This document shows, piece by piece, positions 11,021 to 18,424 of a stretch of 64,000 bases of DNA. Source of the DNA: Variovorax sp. IB41 (lineage in GTDB: Bacteria > Pseudomonadota > Gammaproteobacteria > Burkholderiales > Burkholderiaceae_C); assembly GCF_016405905.1 (NCBI RefSeq), contig NZ_JAEFCB010000021.1:41094-105093 (forward strand), in the 5' to 3' direction. The notes beneath the pieces were generated by a model. It saw only the letters and a list, made by a program, of their open reading frames with translations, was not told the origin of the DNA and made no database searches. The position numbers were made by a program, and so were the translations under genes. How positions within the stretch are numbered: position 1 is the first letter of the stretch; every line of letters starts with the position of its first letter.

Positions 11021-11872
11021 ATGATTCAACGTCTCTATCGTTCGAGATTTTTCCGTTTCGCCACCGGCCTCGTGGCAGGCGCCGCCTTGCTGGCCGCCTG
11101 CACGCAGATGCCGCAGAACAGCGGCGAAACGGCCGCGATGTCCGCCACGCCCAGCGCCGCGCCGGCCGCACCTGCACCCGCACAACTTGGCACCCAATGG
11201 GGCGAGGGCATCGAGTCGAAGACCCGCACCGTCGTGGCCAAGCGGCTGTCCGAGCAGCCCGACGAAGTGGCTTCGGTGGGCTACAACGAAGCGTCCGCTG
11301 TGCGCCACGATGTGGGCAACAACCCCGAGCGCCGGCTCAACCTGCAGCTCGCCCAGGGCGACGTCGAATGGTCGGTGCTCGACGAGAGCAACCGCCCGCT
11401 GCCGCTGCAGCGCGCACGCCGCGGCAGTAGCAGCAGTAGCGGCAGTAGCAGCAGCGACATGTTCCGCCTGGCCGGCATCGAAGGCGCGCGCTACACGCTG
11501 CGCTTTCGCAACCTGAGCGACCGCAGCTACGAGGTGATCGCCACCGTCGACGGCCTGGACGTGCTCACCGGCAAGGCCGGGAGCCTGCGCAACGGCGGCT
11601 ACGTGCTGCGCCCGCAGGAGACGCTGAACATCGAGGGCTTCCGCAAGAGTCAGAGCGAGGTCGCGGCCTTCCGCTTCGCCACGCCGGGCCGCGCCTACGC
11701 GGCGAACACCGAGGCCGGCGATGTGCGCAACATCGGCGTGATCGGCGCCGCGCTGTTCGAGCTCGAACAGCCGCAGGCCCCGCGCCGTCCGCGCCGCGAT
11801 GCCACGCCGCCGCAGCCCAGCGCCTTCCCGGCCGACGGCGCCTACGCGCCGCCGCCGCGCTACCGCAAGTAA
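11021..11872 (+). CDS. Putative lipoprotein of unknown function with Ser-rich insert
   Basis: 283 aa. The N-terminus is a lipoprotein signal with lipobox LLAAC (Cys27), so it is predicted to be membrane-anchored on the periplasmic side. An Ala/Pro-rich linker follows. The body (about residues 65-260) has beta-type alternation and no motif I recognise. A Ser/Gly run (GSSSSSGSSSSD, around residues 135-146) interrupts it, and the C-terminus is Pro/Arg-rich. A GGGAGG site sits at 11006-11011. First of three unknown genes inserted between hisD and hisC. I do not assign a function. Confidence 0.75.
   Translation: MIQRLYRSRFFRFATGLVAGAALLAACTQMPQNSGETAAMSATPSAAPAAPAPAQLGTQWGEGIESKTRTVVAKRLSEQPDEVASVGYNEASAVRHDVGNNPERRLNLQLAQGDVEWSVLDESNRPLPLQRARRGSSSSSGSSSSDMFRLAGIEGARYTLRFRNLSDRSYEVIATVDGLDVLTGKAGSLRNGGYVLRPQETLNIEGFRKSQSEVAAFRFATPGRAYAANTEAGDVRNIGVIGAALFELEQPQAPRRPRRDATPPQPSAFPADGAYAPPPRYRK
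11422..11456 (+). repeat. Short tandem AGC/AGT repeat encoding a Ser tract
   Basis: A stretch of alternating AGC/AGT/GGC codons, roughly two copies of an 18-base unit starting GGCAGTAGCAGCAGTAGC, inside the lipoprotein gene. Because the unit is a multiple of three, slippage would change Ser-tract length without a frameshift. Confidence 0.7.
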
Positions 11873-11877
11873 ATGCC

Positions 11878-12249
11878 ATGAAGCGCACCGTTCGTCTGCC
11901 GATGCTGGGGTTCGCACTTGTGTTCGCGCTCGCGGCCGGCGTCGGTGCGCACGCCATGACCCTGCGCGAGTTCCACACGCTCGAGGTCAAGGAAAAGAAA
12001 GAGGGCAAGGCCTACGCGAGCTACTACCTCGTGGGCGTGCTCGAAGGCCTGCGCGAAGCCAGCGACACGGCGCGGCGCACCGGCCAGAAGCCGCTGTTCT
12101 GCGTCGACGGCCGCCGGCTCGAGCCCTCGATGGCGCGCTCGCTCTTCCAGGCCGAGCTCAAGCGCAATGCCGAGCTCTACGAGGCCGACATGCCGGTGCA
12201 GCTGGTGCTGTCCAGCGCGCTGCAGAACAGCTTTCGCTGCGCATCCTGA
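11878..12249 (+). CDS. Small exported protein, Rap1a/Tai-like
   Basis: 123 aa with a Sec signal peptide (about residues 1-26, cleaved near AHAMT), so probably periplasmic. The mature part is helical, with a YYLVGVLEGL helix, then FCVDG and a C-terminal helix ending NSFRC, giving two cysteines placed to form a disulfide. This layout (YI-G--dg, fC-P, then AL--FPC) resembles the Rap1a/Tai4 domain first known from type VI secretion immunity proteins, a domain also found in other periplasmic proteins. Starts five bases after the lipoprotein stop. The family call is tentative. Confidence 0.5.
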   Translation: MKRTVRLPMLGFALVFALAAGVGAHAMTLREFHTLEVKEKKEGKAYASYYLVGVLEGLREASDTARRTGQKPLFCVDGRRLEPSMARSLFQAELKRNAELYEADMPVQLVLSSALQNSFRCAS

Positions 12250-12256
12250 TCCCGCC

Positions 12257-12931
12257 ATGTTCGACAAGTTGAAAAAGGCCCTGATGGGCGGTGCGGCAGC
12301 CGCGGCGCCGACGCGCGCCCAGCTGCGCCTGCAGGCCATGCTCGACGCGCTCGAAGACGAGCCCGAGCAGACCTTCCTGGACAGCGCCGACGCCGAGCAC
12401 CGCGTCGACATCCACGCCTTCGGCCGCAACTTCGTCGAGGACAGCGAGGGTGAGGAGTTGGCCGACGACGAGGGCTACGTGCTCGTCACCAACGGCATGA
12501 GCGACCGGCTCATGCCCGCGCCGCCCCACGGCGTGCCCGAGGGCATGACGCGCGCGGCCGAGCTGGTCTGGTACGTGCGCGACCTGAACCCCGAATACAT
12601 CTCGAACCTGCGCTGGCTCGCCAAGCTGCCGGCCTTCGACCGCTTCTTCCTGGCCAGCGGCCATCGCGTGCCGATGCCCGAGCCGCCGCTGTCGTTCTGC
12701 GGGTTCCAGACCTTCTTCTTCCTCACGCCGATCTACGGGCCTGATGCGCGCATGCTCTCCGGCGTCACAGTGGACGAGGGCGAGGCCATCGCCATGCTGA
12801 CCGTCAACCTCATCTCCGAAGCCGAATACGCGCTGGTCAAGCGCGAGGACGGCTTGGGCGAACTGCTCGACCTGTTCGACGCCAACGACCACCCGATGGT
12901 CTTCGACCCCCAGCGAATCTCCTATGTCTGA
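12257..12931 (+). CDS. Suppressor-of-fused (SUFU) domain-like protein
   Basis: 224 aa, cytoplasmic, no signal peptide. The region from about residue 75 to 215 (VLVTNGMSDRLMPAPP, then AELVWYVRDLNPEYISNLRWLAKLP, then a C-terminal LTVNLISEAEYALVKREDGLGELLDLFD) fits the SUFU-domain pattern of a TxGMS motif and a late IxxxEYxLxxxxG motif. Bacterial SUFU proteins are often predicted immunity factors of polymorphic toxin systems, but many are orphans. ATG 12257 is chosen over upstream in-frame starts that run into the preceding gene. Overlaps hisC by eight bases. Confidence 0.6.
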   Translation: MFDKLKKALMGGAAAAAPTRAQLRLQAMLDALEDEPEQTFLDSADAEHRVDIHAFGRNFVEDSEGEELADDEGYVLVTNGMSDRLMPAPPHGVPEGMTRAAELVWYVRDLNPEYISNLRWLAKLPAFDRFFLASGHRVPMPEPPLSFCGFQTFFFLTPIYGPDARMLSGVTVDEGEAIAMLTVNLISEAEYALVKREDGLGELLDLFDANDHPMVFDPQRISYV

Positions 12932-14006
12932 CTCTCTCCCCGCGCTGCAGCGCATCCGCGCCGACGTGCGCGCCATGCACGCCTACGCCGTGCAGGACGC
13001 GCGCGGCTTCATCAAGCTCGATGCGATGGAAAACCCCTTCGGCCTGCCGCCCGCGCTGCAGGCCGAACTCGGCGCGCGGCTGGGCGCGCTCGCGCTCAAC
13101 CGCTACCCGGGCGACCGCGGCGCCGACCTGCAGCGCGCGCTGGCCGCGCACGCGCAGATGCCCGAAGGCTTTTCGCTGATGCTGGGCAACGGCTCGGACG
13201 AGCTGATCTCGCTCCTGGCCATCGCCTGCGACCAGCCCGGCGCCAGCGTGCTCGCGCCCGTGCCCGGCTTCGTGATGTACGCCATGAGCGCCCAACTGCA
13301 GGGCCTTCGCTTCGTGGGCGTGCCGCTCACGGGCGACTTCGAGCTGGACGAGGCCGCCATGCTGGCTGCCATCGCGCGCGAGAAGCCCGCCATCGTCTAT
13401 CTGGCCTACCCGAACAACCCGACCGCCAACCTCTGGGACGACGCCGTCGTCGAGAAGATCGTCCAGGCCCAGGGCGCGCAGGGCGGCCTGGTGGTGATCG
13501 ACGAGGCCTACCAGCCCTTTGCCGCCCGCAGCTACATCGATCGCCTTGCGAAACACCGCCACGTGCTCCTGATGCGCACGCTCAGCAAGTTCGGCCTGGC
13601 GGGCATTCGCCTGGGCTACCTCATGGGGCCGGCCGCGCTGGTCGCCGAGGTCGACAAGGTGCGCCCGCCCTACAACATCAGCGTGCTCAATTGCGAGTGC
13701 GCGCTGTTCGCCTTGGAGCACACCGAAGTGTTCGAGGCGCAGGCGAAACAGATCCGCGAGGAGCGCGAGCGCCTGATGACCGGCCTGGGCCGCCTCCCCG
13801 GCGTGAAGACCTGGCCGAGCGACGCGAACATGATCCTTTTGCGCGTCCCCGATGCCGCCAAGACCTTCGAGGGCATGAAGGCTCAGGGGGTGCTGGTGAA
13901 GAACGTTTCTAAAATGCACGAACTGCTGGCAAATTGCCTGCGCCTGACCGTCGGAACGGCCGACGAGAATGCGCGGATGCTGGCGGCACTCGAAGCCTCA
14001 CTATGA
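12924..14006 (+). CDS. hisC: Histidinol-phosphate aminotransferase
   Basis: PLP-dependent class I/II aminotransferase converting imidazole acetol phosphate to histidinol phosphate. At 360 aa it is standard. The N-terminal LDAMENPFGLP, the GNGSDELISLLA segment, AYPNNPTANLW and the PLP-lysine region RTLSKFGLAGIRLGYLMG are all present. It overlaps the SUFU-like gene by eight bases and hisB by four, so the inserted cassette and hisC appear translationally coupled. Confidence 0.95.
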   Translation: MSDSLPALQRIRADVRAMHAYAVQDARGFIKLDAMENPFGLPPALQAELGARLGALALNRYPGDRGADLQRALAAHAQMPEGFSLMLGNGSDELISLLAIACDQPGASVLAPVPGFVMYAMSAQLQGLRFVGVPLTGDFELDEAAMLAAIAREKPAIVYLAYPNNPTANLWDDAVVEKIVQAQGAQGGLVVIDEAYQPFAARSYIDRLAKHRHVLLMRTLSKFGLAGIRLGYLMGPAALVAEVDKVRPPYNISVLNCECALFALEHTEVFEAQAKQIREERERLMTGLGRLPGVKTWPSDANMILLRVPDAAKTFEGMKAQGVLVKNVSKMHELLANCLRLTVGTADENARMLAALEASL

Positions 14007-14611
14007 CCACCCCACAGAGCACCGACCGCACCGCGTCGGTCACCCGCAACACCGCCGAGACGAAGATCACCGTCAGCGTGAACCTCGACGGCACCGGCAA
14101 GGCCAAGCTGTCCACCGGCATCGGCTTCTTCGACCACATGCTCGACCAGATCGCCCGCCACGGGCTGATCGACCTGGACATCGACTGCCAGGGCGACCTG
14201 CACATCGACGGCCACCACACGGTGGAAGACGTGGGCATCACGTTCGGCCAGGCCGTGGCCCAGGCCATCGGCGACAAGAAGGGCATCCGCCGCTACGGCC
14301 ATGCCTACGTGCCGCTGGACGAGGCATTGAGCCGCGTGGTCATCGACTTCTCGGGCCGCCCCGGCCTCGTGATGCACGTGCCCTTCACCAGCGGAATGAT
14401 CGGCACCTTCGACAGCCAGCTCACCTACGAGTTCTTCCAGGGCTTCGTGAACCACGCCTTCGTCACGCTGCACATCGACAACCTCAAAGGCGTGAACGCG
14501 CACCACCAGTGCGAGACGGTCTTCAAGGCCTTCGCCCGTGCCATGCGCGGCGCGCTGGAGCTCGATCCGCGCTCCGTCGGCGTCATTCCCTCGACCAAAG
14601 GCTCGCTCTGA
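14003..14611 (+). CDS. hisB: Imidazoleglycerol-phosphate dehydratase
   Basis: Mn-dependent dehydratase making imidazole acetol phosphate. It is the monofunctional form (202 aa), without the histidinol-phosphatase half found in E. coli HisB. Two His-rich metal-binding blocks are clear: FDHMLDQIARHG with HIDGHHTVEDVG, and the later GVNAHHQCETVFKAFARAM. ATG 14003 overlaps the hisC stop. The separate histidinol phosphatase is not encoded in this window. Confidence 0.95.
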   Translation: MTTPQSTDRTASVTRNTAETKITVSVNLDGTGKAKLSTGIGFFDHMLDQIARHGLIDLDIDCQGDLHIDGHHTVEDVGITFGQAVAQAIGDKKGIRRYGHAYVPLDEALSRVVIDFSGRPGLVMHVPFTSGMIGTFDSQLTYEFFQGFVNHAFVTLHIDNLKGVNAHHQCETVFKAFARAMRGALELDPRSVGVIPSTKGSL

Positions 14612-14630
14612 GAGCCGCTGGCGAACAGCT

Positions 14631-15290
14631 ATGAAATCTGTAGCAACGAATTCCGTCGCCGTCGTCGACTACGGCATGGGCAACCTGCACTCGGTGTCGC
14701 AGGCCGTGCGCCATGCGGCCGACCAGGTGGGCGTGGAGGTGTTCGTCACCTCCGACCCGGACGTGGTGCGCAAGGCCACGCGCGTGGTGCTGCCGGGGCA
14801 GGGCGCAATGCCCGACTGCATGCGCGAGCTGCGCGACTCGGGTCTTCAGGAATCGGTGCTCGAGGCGGCCGCGAGCAAGCCGCTCTTCGGCGTGTGCGTG
14901 GGCATGCAGATGCTGCTGTCGCGCAGCGACGAAGGCCCGACCGACGGGCTTGGCCTCATACCGGGTGAGGTCATCAAGTTCGAACTGGCCGGGCGCCTGC
15001 AGGCCGACGGCAGCCGCTTCAAGGTGCCGCAGATGGGCTGGAACCAGGTGCGCCAGGCCCAGCCGCACGCGGTGTGGGCGGGCATTCCCGACCAGAGCTA
15101 TTTCTACTTCGTGCACAGCTTCTACGCGCGGCCGGCCGACGCCCGGCACAGCGTGGGCGAGGCCGATTACGGCGCGAGCTTTACCGCAGCCATCGCACGC
15201 GATAACATTTTTGCCACCCAGTTCCACCCGGAGAAGAGTGCGGACCATGGGCTGCAGCTCTATCGCAACTTCCTCCACTGGAACCCATGA
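14631..15290 (+). CDS. hisH: Imidazole glycerol phosphate synthase, glutamine amidotransferase subunit
   Basis: Class I glutaminase that feeds ammonia to HisF. 219 aa. The nucleophile lies in FGVCVGMQMLLSRSDEG (GVCVGMQ elbow) and the catalytic His-Glu pair in FATQFHPEKS. The N-terminal VAVVDYGMGNLHSV is typical. ATG 14631 gives the normal start, although the frame is open further upstream through hisB. A type B repeat separates it from hisA. Confidence 0.95.
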   Translation: MKSVATNSVAVVDYGMGNLHSVSQAVRHAADQVGVEVFVTSDPDVVRKATRVVLPGQGAMPDCMRELRDSGLQESVLEAAASKPLFGVCVGMQMLLSRSDEGPTDGLGLIPGEVIKFELAGRLQADGSRFKVPQMGWNQVRQAQPHAVWAGIPDQSYFYFVHSFYARPADARHSVGEADYGASFTAAIARDNIFATQFHPEKSADHGLQLYRNFLHWNP

Positions 15291-15297
15291 CTTGTTG

Positions 15298-15394
15298 CTC
15301 GCCCCCAGGCTGCGCGGCACTGCGTGTCCGCTTCGCCAACCCCCTACCGGGGGCGACACCGACGGCCCGGCAAAGCCGGTTCCGTGGTGTCCTT
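15298..15394 (+). repeat. Intergenic repeat family B, copy 2
   Basis: Occupies most of the 154-bp gap between hisH and hisA. It shares GCCAACCCCCTACCGGGGGC, GGCCCGGCAAAGCCGGTTCC and the GTGGTGTCC end with the copy at 7325-7424, and matches the inverted copy at 24765-24866. No coding potential or separate promoter is evident. Confidence 0.75.
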
Positions 15395-15444
15395 GAACAA
15401 TTCCTCCCTCCTTTCTTGAACCTTCGCTTCTGCTGACCGGCACC

Positions 15445-16188
15445 ATGCTCCTCATTCCCGCCATTGATCTCAAAGACGGCCACTGCGTTCGCCTCAAGCA
15501 GGGCGACATGGACCAATCCACCATCTTCAGCGAAGACCCTGCCGCCATGGCCCGCAAGTGGGTCACCGCCGGCGCGCGGCGGCTGCACCTGGTCGATCTG
15601 AATGGCGCCTTCGCCGGCAAGCCGCAGAACCACGCGGCGATCAAGGCGATCCTGAAGGAAGTCGGCGACGACATCCCGGTGCAGCTGGGCGGCGGCATCC
15701 GCGACCTGGACACCATCGAGCGCTACATCGACGACGGCCTGCGCTACGTGATCATCGGCACCGCCGCGGTCAAGAACCCGGGCTTCCTGAAGGACGCGTG
15801 CAGCGCCTTCGGCGGCCACATCATCGTGGGCCTGGACGCCAAGGACGGCAAGGTCGCCACCGACGGCTGGAGCAAGCTCACCGGCCACGAGGTGGCCGAC
15901 CTGGGCAAGAAGTTCGAGGACTACGGGGTCGAGTCGATCATCTACACCGACATCGGCCGCGACGGCATGCTCTCGGGCATCAACATCGAGGCCACCGTCA
16001 AGCTCGCGCAGGCACTGAGCATCCCGGTGATCGCCTCGGGCGGCCTGTCGAACATGGCCGACATCGACCAGCTCTGCGCGGTCGAGTTCGAAGGCGTGGA
16101 AGGCGTGATCTGCGGACGCGCCATCTACTCGGGCGACCTCGACTTCGCCGCCGCCCAGGCGCGCGCCGACGAGCTGGCCGGCGCCTGA
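15445..16188 (+). CDS. hisA: Phosphoribosylformimino-5-aminoimidazole carboxamide ribotide isomerase
   Basis: TIM-barrel Amadori isomerase (ProFAR to PRFAR), 247 aa. The catalytic aspartates lie at the end of the first strand (PAIDLKDG) and in the central YTDIGRDGMLSG. Phosphate-binding glycines are seen in LGGGIRDL and ASGGLSNMAD. Same strand as the other his genes. The next his gene, hisF, is 4.5 kb away. Confidence 0.95.
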   Translation: MLLIPAIDLKDGHCVRLKQGDMDQSTIFSEDPAAMARKWVTAGARRLHLVDLNGAFAGKPQNHAAIKAILKEVGDDIPVQLGGGIRDLDTIERYIDDGLRYVIIGTAAVKNPGFLKDACSAFGGHIIVGLDAKDGKVATDGWSKLTGHEVADLGKKFEDYGVESIIYTDIGRDGMLSGINIEATVKLAQALSIPVIASGGLSNMADIDQLCAVEFEGVEGVICGRAIYSGDLDFAAAQARADELAGA

Positions 16189-16225
16189 CGCCGTTCTTCT
16201 CTTCCTTCTCTACGCCCTGTAGCGC

Positions 16226-17398
16226 GTGCTCTCCGCGCTCGCCATTGCCAACTACCGGTCGCTGCGCCAGCTGACGGTGCCGCTGGGCCGCCTCACGGTG
16301 GTGACGGGCGCCAACGGCAGCGGCAAGTCGAGCGTGTACCGCGCGATGCGCCTCCTGGCCGACATCGCCAACGGCGGGGTGATCCGCTCGCTGGTGCGCG
16401 AGGGCGGGCTGTCTTCCACCCTGTGGGCCGGGCCCGAGCGCTTCTCGGCGGCGATGCTGCGTGGCGACGTGCCGGTGCAGGGCACCACGCGCAGCGAGCC
16501 GGTCGCGCTGAAGCTGGGCTTCGCGGGCGCCGAATCGGAAGATTTCGGCTACGCCATCGACATCGGCCTGCCGCCGCCGATTCCCTCGACGGCCTTCTCG
16601 CGCGACCCGCAGATCAAGCACGAGGCGATCTGGAGCGGCCCGCTGCTGCGGCCCTCCACGCAACTGGTCGACCGCAAGGGCGGGGCGCTGCGCCTGCGCG
16701 AAGGCAAGAGCTGGCAGGCCGTGGGCCGGCCGATCCCGGCCTTCGCCAGCATGATGACCGAGCACGCCGACCCGCGCGACGCGCCCGAGATGCTCACGCT
16801 GCGGGAGCAGATGCGCTCCTGGCGCTTCTACGACCACTTCCGCTCCGATGCCGACGCGCCCGCGCGCCTGCCGCAGCTGGGCACCTACACGCCCGTGCTC
16901 GCCAACGATGGCGCCGACCTGGCGGCCGCGCTGCAGACCATTCGCGAGATCGGCGACGGCGAGGCGCTCGACCGCGCCGTGGACGATGCCTTTCCGGGCG
17001 CCCGCGTCGAGGTCGAGGCCGAGGGCGATCGCTTCCAGACGCTGATGCACCAGCACGGCCTTTTGCGGCCCCTCACGGCCGCCGAACTCTCGGACGGCAC
17101 CCTGCGCTACCTGCTTTGGATCGCGGCGCTCCTGACGCCCCGGCCGCCCGCGCTGCTGGTGCTCAACGAGCCCGAGACCAGCCTGCACCCCGACCTGCTG
17201 CCGGCGCTCGGCCGTCTCATCGCGCAGGCGGCGCGGCAGTCGCAGGTGATCGTGGTGTCGCACGCGGCACGCCTGATCGCCGCGCTGGACGACTGCGACG
17301 GCCTGCAGCCCGTGGTGCTCGAAAAGCAGTTCGGCGAGACGCGCATCGCCAACCTGGACATGAGCGAAATCCCGCGCTGGGAGTGGCCAGCGCGATAG
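16226..17398 (+). CDS. AAA family ATPase (RecF/OLD-like predicted ATPase)
   Basis: 390 aa with an SMC/RecF-type split ATPase: N-terminal ALAIANYRSLRQLTV and Walker A GANGSGKSS (about residues 28-36), then after a 250-residue insert a signature-like LSDGTLRYLLW, Walker B LLVLNEPETSLHPD and the H-loop IVVSHAARLI. This is the predicted-ATPase group related to RecF and OLD, without a recognisable TOPRIM nuclease. The start is a GTG with no obvious ribosome binding site, so the 5' end is uncertain. It interrupts the his operon. Function unknown; relatives occur both in defence and in orphan contexts. Confidence 0.75.
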   Translation: MLSALAIANYRSLRQLTVPLGRLTVVTGANGSGKSSVYRAMRLLADIANGGVIRSLVREGGLSSTLWAGPERFSAAMLRGDVPVQGTTRSEPVALKLGFAGAESEDFGYAIDIGLPPPIPSTAFSRDPQIKHEAIWSGPLLRPSTQLVDRKGGALRLREGKSWQAVGRPIPAFASMMTEHADPRDAPEMLTLREQMRSWRFYDHFRSDADAPARLPQLGTYTPVLANDGADLAAALQTIREIGDGEALDRAVDDAFPGARVEVEAEGDRFQTLMHQHGLLRPLTAAELSDGTLRYLLWIAALLTPRPPALLVLNEPETSLHPDLLPALGRLIAQAARQSQVIVVSHAARLIAALDDCDGLQPVVLEKQFGETRIANLDMSEIPRWEWPAR

Positions 17399-17403
17399 GT
17401 CCG

Positions 17404-17504
17404 TTGACCCCCCGGCTTTTCACTTCGCTGCGCTGCGTGTAATTCGCCACCCCCCGAGGGGGAAGCGCGGACCGCCTTGGGGCGACCCGGCGGCGGCCGC
17501 ACAA
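17404..17504 (+). repeat. Intergenic repeat family A, copy 2
   Basis: Fills the gap between the convergent AAA ATPase and glutamate-binding-protein genes. It shares the CCCCCCGGCTTTTCACT, GCTGCGTGTAATTCGCCA, CCCCCCGAGGG and CCCGGCGGCGGCCGCA blocks with 5454-5553 in the same order. It may also serve as a bidirectional terminator here through its GC-rich palindromes, but there is no T tract. Confidence 0.75.
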
Positions 17505-17507
17505 GGC

Positions 17508-18416
17508 CTACTCGGCCTTCACCGACATCGTCTGGATGATCGTCTCCAGCTGCGCGCTCATCGGCAGGTTGATGCTCTCGCCCGAAGGGAGCTTGCGCAG
17601 GAACCAGCGCTTGTACTGCCGCTCGATCTCGCCGTCTTCGGCCAGCACCTGGAAGGTGTCGTTGACCACCTTGGCCAGTTGCGCGTCGCCCTTGCGGTAC
17701 ATGATCCCGTAGGGGTCGTAGGAGAGGAAGTCGCCCACCACCTCGTAGTCGGCCTTGGCGGCGTCCTGCGCGATGAGGCCGTAGAGCAGCACGTCGTCGG
17801 TGGCAAACGCATCGGCCTGGCCGCTTTTCACGAGCCCGAACGATTCCGCGTGGTCGCGCGCCACCTGCAGGTTGATGCCGAGCTTGAACTTCTCCGAGAG
17901 CTCCCGCAGCGTCTTCTCGTTGGTGGTGCCGGCGGTAACCGCCACCTTTTTGCCGGCGAGGTCGCGGAACGACTTGATCGGCGCGCCCTTTTTCACCAGC
18001 ACCTTGGTGCCCGAGACGAACATCGTGGGCGAGAAGGCGACGCGCTTCTGGCGCTCCAGATTGTTGGTGGTGGAGCCGCACTCCAGGTCGACCTTGCCGC
18101 CGGCGACCGCGTCGATGCGCGAATCGGACGTCACGGGCACCCACTTGATCGCGAGGCTCTTGTTCACCGCGTCCTCGATGGCGGTGACCAGTGCGCGGCA
18201 CAGCTCGATCGAATAGCCGATCGGCTCCTTGCGCGCATTGAGGTACGAGAAGGGCACCGATGACTCGCGGTAGCCGATGGTGATGGCGCCCGACTCGCGC
18301 GCCTTGGCGAGCGTGCCGGTGAGCTGCTCCTGCGCCTGCGCCGGTGCGGTGGCCAGCGAGGCGGCCGCCAGCAGTCCGGCAAGAAGAACCGAGGGCAGCA
18401 TGGCCTTGAGGTTCAT
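17508..18416 (-). CDS. Glutamate/aspartate-type ABC transporter substrate-binding protein
   Basis: Periplasmic family-3 solute-binding protein of the GltI type, 302 aa. It has a Sec signal peptide (about residues 1-30, ending APAQAQE), then TLAKARESGAITIGYRESSVPFSYL, the DLECGSTTNN segment and KVAVTAGTTNEKTL. All are typical of Glu/Asp-binding proteins. No gltJKL membrane or ATPase genes accompany it. Instead it lies nine bases after a DAACS symporter gene on the same strand, which is unusual because binding proteins normally serve ABC transporters. Confidence 0.85.
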   Translation of the reverse strand: MNLKAMLPSVLLAGLLAAASLATAPAQAQEQLTGTLAKARESGAITIGYRESSVPFSYLNARKEPIGYSIELCRALVTAIEDAVNKSLAIKWVPVTSDSRIDAVAGGKVDLECGSTTNNLERQKRVAFSPTMFVSGTKVLVKKGAPIKSFRDLAGKKVAVTAGTTNEKTLRELSEKFKLGINLQVARDHAESFGLVKSGQADAFATDDVLLYGLIAQDAAKADYEVVGDFLSYDPYGIMYRKGDAQLAKVVNDTFQVLAEDGEIERQYKRWFLRKLPSGESINLPMSAQLETIIQTMSVKAE

Positions 18417-18424
18417 GGCGCGCC

